A stretch of DNA of 64,000 nucleotides from positions 3,245,418 to 3,309,417 of the forward strand of contig JAINUG010000049.1 of assembly GCA_029706075.1 (NCBI GenBank), in the 5' to 3' direction. Under the pieces are notes generated by a model that was not told the DNA's origin, ran no database searches, and saw only the letters and a program-made list of their open reading frames with translations. The position numbers were made by a program, and so were the translations under genes. The stretch comes from Aldrovandia affinis. Taxonomy: Eukaryota > Chordata > Actinopteri > Notacanthiformes > Halosauridae. Of this stretch, positions 56,801-64,000 are shown in pieces; the stretch's first letter is position 1; every line of letters begins with the position of its first letter.

Positions 56801-59188
56801 ATGCAGCCCCAATGGATCAGACCATAATACCACAATCATCCGCAAGGCCAAAAATATGCAAATAGATACAAAAGCAGAGCCCAGTCAGAACGCATTCAAA
56901 AGAGAGCAAGTTTGTGCATATGCATGCCTGTAAAAAGGATTTCATATCGACGACAATGTGCAGACATATTCGTAAACTGATGATAATAATCCAAACCGGG
57001 ATATGCCTCCTAGTGTCCACAGTCAGAAACGTTGTTGCATTTAGAAATGAAATTACATTCTAACGGCTTTGTGTGTGTGTGTGTGTATGGTGTGCGTTTG
57101 CACGTGCGTGCGTGCGTGGTACGTGTGTGTGTGGGGTGTGTGTTTGTGTGGTGCGCGCGCGCCCACGGGTGGGTCATGTGACTCATACAAGCTGAGAAAG
57201 CTGTGACTCATTGAGCCCAGAGCGGCAGGCCTTTTAATAATGTGCTGCACTGACGGAAACACTCTCCAACCTTTAAATCCTCCCGTTGTGGTTTTTATTC
57301 CTCCGTCAATAGCATATTTGTCCAAAGTGATGAAGGAACCCCCCCAAGAAAAAAACAAAAACCCATGAAACTTTAAGCTATATGACCAACCCCGACCGTT
57401 ATGAGTCTTGTGTCTTGTGAAATACACAACGCACGCTAAAAGGGTGGCTACTTCCCAGTCTGACCATCTACAGTGGGCAGAAAATTGTGATATACAAGTC
57501 AACAGTGCTGTTTCAACAATGTAGTGGCTCTGGAGCACATGCTATAGGTCTGTGTGCTGTTTGTTTGGCCTATTTGGAGGAATAATTGGAGTCAGTTCTT
57601 ATCCCAGTCTCTCTGCATCCTCTCCTTCCTACTGTTTAAGAGCGTACGTAGACGCCTACACTGGTCTGATGTGCATGACACACCCAACAAAGCATCCCTG
57701 TCCATTTTAAAATGACTCCGGGTCTAAGGATAATTTTTGAATTTCCTGTATAATTTCTGTACCCGAGCCAGACTCATTATCCAGAAGCTTTCAAAGGTGA
57801 TTCTCAACCAGCCGGCCACCTGCCCCACCTGAGACCACACTCCTTGTCTGGGCAGGGGAAAGACGAGTTTCTCTAGAAACATGGCTCCCTGCATGAGATG
57901 AGGTGGGGGGATTTGCTTTCTGGAACATGATTTGCCCGCTGGAGGTTTTATGAATTTAGGGAGTGTGTGTGTATGTGTGTGTGTATGTGTGTGACCAGGA
58001 GTGTAAATGATACTTTGTGGAAATGTTCCTGGTGGTCTGAGCTGGCGGGCGTTAAGAAAAACACGTGGACACAGGACTCGCTCTGGAGGCCAGAGGCTAA
58101 CGACCCCTCGACAAACATTCTCTATCAGGAGTCCTACAGACACACAGTAAAAACAGAAGCAAAGCTACATTCAAATCAGCACAATTTTTCCTCAAAGCAT
58201 TTTGAGTGAGTGTTGGGTTGCATGTGGGGATGGGGACAGACTTCCCAAAATGCATCAACTCACTTAGCAAAGGAGACATAGAGAACCAACACATAGAAAC
58301 TGTATATCACAGTAACAAAACAACCTCTGCAGCAGCAATAATGGCATTATAACAAAATAAAATGTTTTTTTTTGTTTTTTTTTCATTGAGACAGACTCTG
58401 TTGGGGATCAAGCTGCCAGCCAGAACGTCGCTCCTCCGTGAGCCCAGTGGGGGGCGCTATTTCATTCCTTCTGAGTCCTTGAGCCAAACCACACCCGGCC
58501 AGAGTACGACACACACAAAACCTGCCCTCACTACTTACTGTATGTACAGCCATGGCCTCTAAGACTACAGATGGAGAGTAAAGCTTTAGAGGAGGGGGAG
58601 AAGACCAGGCTTCAGAGAGGGATACAAGCTCTTTCGGTGGAACTCTGGAGTAAAGAGAGTCTCTCCGTGTTGGGATCAATTTTCCATTGGCGAGGGAGGG
58701 AGGAAGAGCAAGAAGGGGGTAGGAGAGAGAGAATGGACAGAAGGAGTGAGGGTGACAAGGGAATAACGAAAGAGAGAACATGAGAAAGAAAGTGAATGGG
58801 AGGGTAAGGAGAGTGGGCGAAGAGAACAAGTGGTGGACAGTGAGAAGACGGGATGGAGGGAATGACGCGGGGGAAAGGAGATGAAATTGAGGGAGGGTGG
58901 AAGGGAAGGAGTGAGAGAGATGGAAGGAATGAGGGAGAGAAAGAGATGGAGAGAGAGAAGGGGAGAAGAGACTGGAATGGAAGGAATGAGGGAGAGAAAG
59001 AAGGGTGGAGGAGACTGGAATGGAAGGAGCGAGGGAGAGAGAGAGAGATAGAGCGAGAAGGGTGGAGTTGGCTGGAATGGAAGGAATGAGGGAGAGAGAG
59101 ATGGAGAGAGAAGGGTGGAGGAGACTGGAATGGCTTCAGATCTTTGCAGATAATGGGAGTCCCTGGAAAGCTGTTGTTGGGGGCGGAG
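53801..59188 (-). other. Putative spock2 3' UTR and downstream flank
   Basis: This lies immediately downstream of the spock2 stop codon on the minus strand and has few recognisable mobile elements, unlike the rest of the window. Two AATAAA signals for a minus-strand transcript are candidates: complement at 57294-57299 and at 53805-53810, the latter followed by GT-rich text. Vertebrate SPOCK2 mRNAs have long 3' UTRs, so a 2- to 5-kb UTR is plausible, but no transcript evidence is available here. Short GT runs occur at 57070-57150 and 57963-57992. Confidence 0.35.
58921..59133. repeat. Purine-rich minisatellite, four units
   Basis: Units starting TGGAAGGA(A/G)(T/C)GAGGGAGAGA begin at 58921, 58978, 59021 and 59078, with steps of 57, 43 and 57. 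The plus strand is nearly all purine from about 58660 to 59133. It would be pyrimidine-rich in the spock2 transcript, just after the stop codon. Confidence 0.85.
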
Positions 59189-59385
59189 CTACCAGACGTA
59201 ACCGGTCTCGTCGTCTTTGTCGTCCTCGCCATCCTCGTCGTCCTCGATGGCACCCCGCGGGTGGATGCGGCCTCTTCGCTCCTTCTGCCGCCCTCCCCCC
59301 ACCGCCTCAGGCTCCTCCTCCTGGTCATCAAGCAGGATCACTGCCCCCCCGCTGCCAAAGTCCCCAGAACTCTCTAGGTCCTCAT
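59189..59385 (-). CDS. spock2: Testican-2 (spock2), last coding exon
   Basis: Reading on the minus strand from a TTTCTCTGCAG splice acceptor (AG at 59386-59387), the exon encodes DLESSGDFGSGGAVILLDD, a basic linker (GGGRQKERRGRIHPRG) and the acidic end EDDEDGEDDKDDETGYVW, with TAG at 59189-59191. The SSGDFGSGG stretch is the glycosaminoglycan attachment region of testicans, and the acidic tail ending in GY(V/I)W is specific to testican-2 (SPOCK2) rather than to SPOCK1 or SPOCK3. The protein is a secreted heparan/chondroitin sulphate proteoglycan of the extracellular matrix, prominent in the nervous system. The exon begins in phase 1 (the first base of the Asp codon comes from the upstream exon) and joins exactly to the donor at 63463-63464. 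No damage is seen. Confidence 0.9.
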
Positions 59386-60139
59386 CTGCAGAGAAACGAT
59401 AATGAGTCACACTCACACAGAGCCATGCTTGGACCTGATCGGCCCCTACAGTGAGGTGGTGGTGGTGGTGACTCACCTCAAACCACAACCAATGGGCAGC
59501 TTCCAACTATAGTCAGTAATGCATGGCAGCCATTTTGCATCAGAACGCTCATCACACATCAGTTGAGGTGGAGAGGGAGGGATTTATTTGGCCAATAAAT
59601 CTGGGGTATGATCAGATGGCCAAATTACAAGAACCTGCGACGTTGACCAGGGCACCGAGGAGGCTCTCTCTCTCTGTTATCAGTGCCTTGTGAACCTGTA
59701 AAGGTCTGCGAAGCTGAAATTTTTGAGCGTTCGTTGTGGTGTTTTAAAAAAAATAATATTTTTGCATGTGACACAACATGCACAGGCATGTGTCAAAACA
59801 CCAAACCTCTAAGCCAGGGTTCACTCCTGTATGGTTTTGACCAAGGATACGTGCGCAGTCTGCAACTGTAGCACCTGACTTGCACCTGAAATGTTAAATT
59901 ATTTGTAAATGACTTGATTTCAATAATTAAGGCATGAAATCATGAAACGGATCAGCCCTCATTGGGCACCCCTGTTCGAAGTAAAGCAGCAGACCACAGT
60001 TTACAGACCCGGTTTACAGACAGTTCACTATAACAATGTACCCTGTACTACCGTGGTAATGTTAACTCACCAGTTAACATGATTAAACGGAAGGCCAATT
60101 TGTATCTTACACAGAGCAACTTGCCAAATTAAACCATTT

Positions 60140-60315
60140 CATTACATTACATTACAGGTATTTAGCAAATGCTCCTATCCAGAGAGAATTACAGTTTACA
60201 TACAATCCATTTTTACAGCTGGATAATTACTGAAGCAATTCAGGTTAAGTACCTTGCTCAAGGGTGCCACAGCAGTGCCCTAACCCCTACAGGACACTGC
60301 CGCCCGAGCATTTGG
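60140..60315 (-). mobile_element. tRNA-derived SINE, family 2
   Basis: The complement has AGGGGTTAGGGCACTGCTGTGGCACCCTTGAGCAAGGTACTTAACCTGAATTGC, then AATTATCCAGCTGTAAAAATG, and ends TCTGGATAGGAGCATTTGCTAAAT plus (TAATG)n. The tRNA head is mostly missing. It lies within the last spock2 intron. Confidence 0.75.
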
Positions 60316-61477
60316 AGCTATGTCAGTCTGCAAACGATGTCCTCTGCATAATGGAAAGGCCCTCACATCCGCTCTGTGTAGGGGATGTCTGATAGCTGAG
60401 CTGCTATAGCCATTCCCATAGTGAGCTGTCTGAGCCTTAAGCTGAGTTCTGCCACCGTTACAGAATCGATTTGTAAGAAAGAATTAAAGCAACAACAAGA
60501 CACTGTGCATACCCTCACTTGAAATTATTTTTTTGACATTTTCTCTTGAGAGCAACAAATACGCGATGAAGAAATCGCACTACAATTTGACACAATTATG
60601 ATCAAACTGTGAAAACAACTTACAGAGTGGCCGCCTTTGGTAAAAAGTTCTGATCAACAAAATCCGACAATTGAAGATCCTCCTTCCACATTTAAGTCGG
60701 CTGTGTGGCAGTATTTGTTTTTCCAGTAGAACACAGCAGTGGAAATCATGTTGTGGAGAAAACAGCGACAGTTTGTGTAAAATGTTGGATGAGTCCCCTA
60801 CGCCTCAGGGAACACATCAAATATGTCAGTGTATACTAAAGTAATCATCCTGAAATGAATATCAGTGCGGTACAAAGGTTTAAACCTCCACTCAGGTAAC
60901 TCTTTCTGGAGCCTTAAAAAAAATACATTTTCCTAGGTTCGTATAAAAACAGATTGGTGAAGCAGTTGTTAATATTAATCTATCTAAAATAATAATAACT
61001 GCATTGGGGGGGATTTGTTTTTTGACTTTAGTCCACTGGCATCAATTCCAGTAGAAACTTATTTTTCCCTGAAGATCCCCCACCCAAATGCTAACCCAGG
61101 TTTTACAGGGTATAGCTTAACCGACAGAGACAGATGAGCTGGCCCACATCTCACATTAACCCAGATTGAGAGAATGGAGTGAACATCAGATCTAGGCATG
61201 CATTAAATTATGTGTCCATTTGGTATGCATGTCATTTGTCTCCATAATTCCTTATAGGATTTCTATAATATGCTATATGATGGAGACAAATGCCTTGGCA
61301 GTCAACCACCTTCAAGATGTGGACTGGACTGAGCCATGCTAGCTAACTGGCCCCCATACATGAGAGCTGATATGTGATCTGCACACAGTGACTGAAGAGC
61401 TAACGTTTTTCCAGACAGACATGCTTTGACACAGCCAAGCAGACAGACATCCTCGGACACAAACAAAAAGGACAGAC

Positions 61478-61498
61478 AGGCAGGCAGACAGGCAGACA

Positions 61499-61586
<88 letters not shown>
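61478..61586. repeat. (GGCA)n-(CA)43 compound microsatellite
   Basis: CAGGCAGACAGGCAGACAGA-type tetranucleotides lead into about 43 uninterrupted CA units (61500-61586). The long CV- and HT-repeat frames across it are artefacts. It is intronic in spock2. Confidence 0.98.
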
Positions 61587-61590
<4 letters not shown>

Positions 61591-61809
61591 GACCATTTGA
61601 TGCAAACAGAATTGAACCACACCTTCACTTGATTAGATGGCTGTGCCATAAAAATCTTATCTGTGCAGAAGCTCAGGGGCCGTATGTATAACGATGCCCA
61701 GAGGGAAAATTCAAAGAATTGTGTAAATTCACTCCTACTCCTAAAAGTAATAATAAGAGCTATATATAAATAATATTTAGCCTTAAAAGTACTCTTAATT
61801 GGCCATGTA

Positions 61810-62745
61810 TTTAAAAGACCTCACAAGGTCCCATAAAGGTTCAATAATGTTTAGATCTGGTGATTGGGGAGGCCATTGAAGGTGTTTGACTTAATTCTGG
61901 TGTTCATGAAATCACTCTTGAATCTGTTTAGCACTGTGTATGGGAGCGTTATCGTCTTGGGATATGTGAACATCTTGAGGAGATAATGTTTGCACGGCAG
62001 GGTACACCTGGTCGCCTAAAATGGCTTCGTATTCCTTGGCCATAATTCGACCATGTAGAGTAATAATTGGACCCAATGAGTCCCACGAGATGGCTGCCCA
62101 TACCATAACAGATCCACCACCATGTTTAACAGTCAATGTGGGTTGAAGTGAGTTAAAGACTACTCATCTAACCATATTACTTTATTCCACTGCTCAGAAG
62201 TCCAGATTTTGTGCTCATATCACCAGGTTATGCGTTGTTGCGCATTGGCCTTGGCGGTTTCGGAATGGCAGCCCTTCCATAAATATCAGATTTGTGAAGC
62301 TCAACATGCTCAGTTTTTGTTGTGACTGGATCATGGAGGTTCAGTTCTGTGGCCGTTGTTTTGTGGTTTTTAGCAACTATCCTGTTAAGTGTCTGTCTAT
62401 CTATAAATGTCAGTTACATTTGACTTGCAACCACTGTTCCTCTTTCCTGATGCTGTTTGGTGTATGCTGTCATGATTTTCGACACTGCTCCCCTCTTGAC
62501 ACATTAAATAATTTTCCCATTTCTGTGACTGATGCTCCTGCAATTCAGGCACCAACTATTTGACCTGTTTCAAAATCTTTTAGAGCTCACACGTTGCTTG
62601 AGAAACCAACATACTAAAGTGTTCTATACATCTTCCAGAAAAAATATTGGTCATTAGTATTGACATGAATGTGTAATTTATTTTTAATTGCGATTTAGTT
62701 ACTTCAAAATCACTTGGTGTTTCCATTATTTTACCTACCACCTGT
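61810..62745 (-). mobile_element. Tc1-like transposon fragment
   Basis: The minus strand starts with a terminal repeat (CAGGTGGTAGGTAAAATAATGG, complement ending at 62745 beside TA). Transposase pieces follow, among them TVKHGGGSVMVWAAISWDS and the second catalytic Asp in HISQDDNAPIHSAK (open frame 61912-62136). The third catalytic motif is in another frame (PPQSPDLN, about 61845-61870). The N-terminal part (62200-62600) is strongly decayed and the far end of the element is missing. It is a different Tc1 subfamily from the other three in this window. Confidence 0.85.
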
Positions 62746-63464
62746 ACATTAAATAAAGTTTATTCTTATTAGTGTTATTATTATATTGTTATTGAGTTCC
62801 GAGAAGGCAATATGTTTATTCTCAAACGGCTCTTGACAAACCCTCAACTACGCTTAGTATACACAGCACCTCTCGATGACGTAAAGATGGCGTAAGGATG
62901 ACCTAAAACCCACTCTTCACTAAAAACACACAGGGCCTGTCTACAGCAACTTTTAGCTGAGAATAATTTTTTTGTCTTGAAAGCTTTCTCAACGTCATTC
63001 TTAGTGGGAATCCTCAGGAGCTTTACACAAACGGGCCCCTGGACTGATCCAGTGTCTGTGTGACACAAGCAGACCAGCCTGCTTCACCTGCCTGCCTCAC
63101 CTGCCAAACCAAAACTCCTGGGGCTTCACTTTTAAACAATGCTTTTGACCTCCTGTTTAGAGGGTTCACGTTCGGTGCCTTTCAGTGTAAATCCAGCATC
63201 TCACACAGTGCCACTGGAGGGAATGAGGGGTGTGTATTTATCACTGAGGGGAGGAAGAGGGCATGTGCATGTATTTACTAAGTGGTTTAAAGAGGGGGAG
63301 AGGGGTATGAGTAAATTTACTAACGGGAGTAAAGGGTGGGGGTGTGTATGTATGTATTTCCGGTGGTGCAGAGAGTAGGGGAGGGTTGAGAATGCATGTT
63401 TACTGATGGGAAGACAGATAGGAGTGAAAGGGAGGGATGTGTACAATCTGTGAGCCCCTCTTAC

Positions 63465-63602
63465 CACAGCTGGGGTGACCCTGCTTCCTGGACCCAGCGA
63501 TCTCGTTCCCATACTTATCCACACACCAGCACTGACCCACACTGCCATGGCACTGAGTGGGCTTAAAGTAGCCTTCCTCATTACACCTGGGGATGAATCC
63601 AC
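63465..63602 (-). CDS. spock2: Testican-2 (spock2), thyroglobulin type-1 exon
   Basis: On the minus strand, after a CTCTCTCCAG acceptor (AG at 63603-63604), the 138-bp exon encodes [20 protein letters not shown], then [20 protein letters not shown] and GHPSC. This is a thyroglobulin type-1 domain with its hallmark QC, CWCV and C residues. In testicans this domain follows the Kazal-like and EF-hand (extracellular calcium-binding) domains, and such domains can bind or inhibit cysteine proteases. The donor GTAAGAG begins at 63464. The exon is symmetric (phase 1 at both ends) and joins in frame to the terminal exon at 59385. Upstream exons lie to the right of the window. The sequence is intact and shows no odd substitutions. 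Confidence 0.92.
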
Positions 63603-63604
63603 CT

Positions 63605-63605
63605 G

Positions 63606-63641
<36 letters not shown>

Positions 63642-63787
63642 AGGAGGGGAGAGAGAGAGGGAGAGAGAGAGGGAGAGAGGGGGAGGGGCATGAGAGGAGG
63701 GGAGAGGGAGGGACAAGAGAGGGAGGGAGAGAGAGAGAAAGAGCAAGAGAGGGGGAAGGGCAAGAGAGAGAGATGGAGAAAGGGATC
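63605..63787 (-). repeat. Long (GA)n-type purine tract beside splice acceptor
   Basis: About 180 bp of GAGAGA/GGGAGA text on the plus strand, so almost pure pyrimidine on the spock2 sense strand. It runs straight into the 3' splice site at 63603 and takes the place of a normal 10- to 20-base polypyrimidine tract. Confidence 0.9.
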
Positions 63788-63889
63788 CTATGAGCATCAC
63801 CACATAATTATACGCTAAAGTCTCATAACCCACATCTGGAACGGAATAAAATAGCCACCACCTCAAGAGCAGAAAATACCACTCTGTCT

Positions 63890-64000
63890 TATCCTCCATC
63901 TTATCAATCTTACCCTTTATCTAAACTGTCTTATCGTCTATTTTATCAATCTTATCCTCTATCTTATCAATCTTAATCTAATCCTCTAGCTTATCCTCAC
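63890..64000. repeat. Degenerate CTTATC-type satellite
   Basis: CTTATC, ATCTTATCAATCTTA and TCCTCTATCTTATC recur to the end of the window. It may continue beyond 64000. Confidence 0.75.

Larger units (their letters stand above)
59388..63464 (-). other. spock2: Last intron of spock2
   Basis: It spans the sequence between the donor GTAAGAG (complement, at 63464) and the acceptor TTTCTCTGCAG (complement, near 59386-59396). It is about 4.1 kb and contains a SINE, a (CA)n tract and a Tc1 fragment. The phases match (1 and 1). No further exon was recognised in it. Confidence 0.8.

Noticed and set aside
57053..57538. Minus-strand frame of 161 codons
   Set aside because: Part of it translates a GT microsatellite and the rest has no motif or splice support.
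58612..59331. Minus-strand frame of 239 codons rich in Ser, Leu and Pro
   Set aside because: It is the out-of-frame reading of the spock2 last exon joined to the pyrimidine-rich repeat; the spock2 frame is supported by family motifs and splice phase.
61302..61649. Cys-Val and His-Thr repeat frames
   Set aside because: They are translations of the (CA)43 microsatellite.
63201..63899. Minus-strand frame of 232 codons
   Set aside because: It reads through the (CT)n tract and the spock2 exon in the wrong frame; the thyroglobulin motif is in another frame with proper splice sites.

Overview
The window looks like a piece of a ray-finned fish (teleost) genome. It has intron-containing vertebrate coding sequence, a dense mix of Tc1, Harbinger and hAT DNA transposons, Ty3/gypsy elements, L2-like and Tx1/L1-like LINEs, several tRNA-derived SINE families, and long CA/GA microsatellites. 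It has no bacterial-style operons, tRNA or rRNA genes, or CRISPR arrays. Species cannot be fixed from the sequence alone.

The only host gene I can support is at the right-hand end, on the minus strand. It is the last two coding exons of a testican-2 (spock2) orthologue: a thyroglobulin type-1 exon (63465-63602) and the terminal exon with a Ser-Gly site and acidic tail (59189-59385). The upstream exons lie beyond position 64000. The sequence to the left of 59189 is probably its 3' UTR and downstream flank. The remaining ~53 kb is intergenic.

Layout: 1-2957 is a nest: a Tc1-like copy interrupted by a Harbinger/PIF element, with a probable solo LTR at its left edge. 5991-9469 is the best preserved mobile element: a gypsy-type LTR retrotransposon with two 964-bp LTRs differing at one base, an exact 5-bp target duplication and a gag reading frame, but no pol. 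14796-16081 is a SINE split by an L2 LINE. 19-26 kb carries scattered SINEs and LINE 3' ends. 27.5-28.8 kb is a decayed gypsy pol on the minus strand. 30.5-30.9 kb is a 21-bp periodic repeat. 37.7-39.2 kb is a structurally complete Tc1-like element with a dead transposase. 43.5-50.4 kb is a cluster of broken transposons (Tc1, Tx1/L1-like endonuclease-RT, CR1/L2-like endonuclease and RT, an L2-like 3' end, a solo LTR). 50.46-50.65 kb is a large hairpin. 51.9-52.8 kb holds a hAT-like MITE and an unclassified repeat. 59.4-63.5 kb is the last spock2 intron, with a SINE, a Tc1 fragment and a (CA)n tract.

I found no convincing new biological system. The most informative items are the recent gag-only gypsy element, the 79-bp inverted repeat, the heptad-coding 21-bp repeat, the nested insertions with readable target duplications, and the very long pyrimidine tract beside the spock2 splice acceptor.
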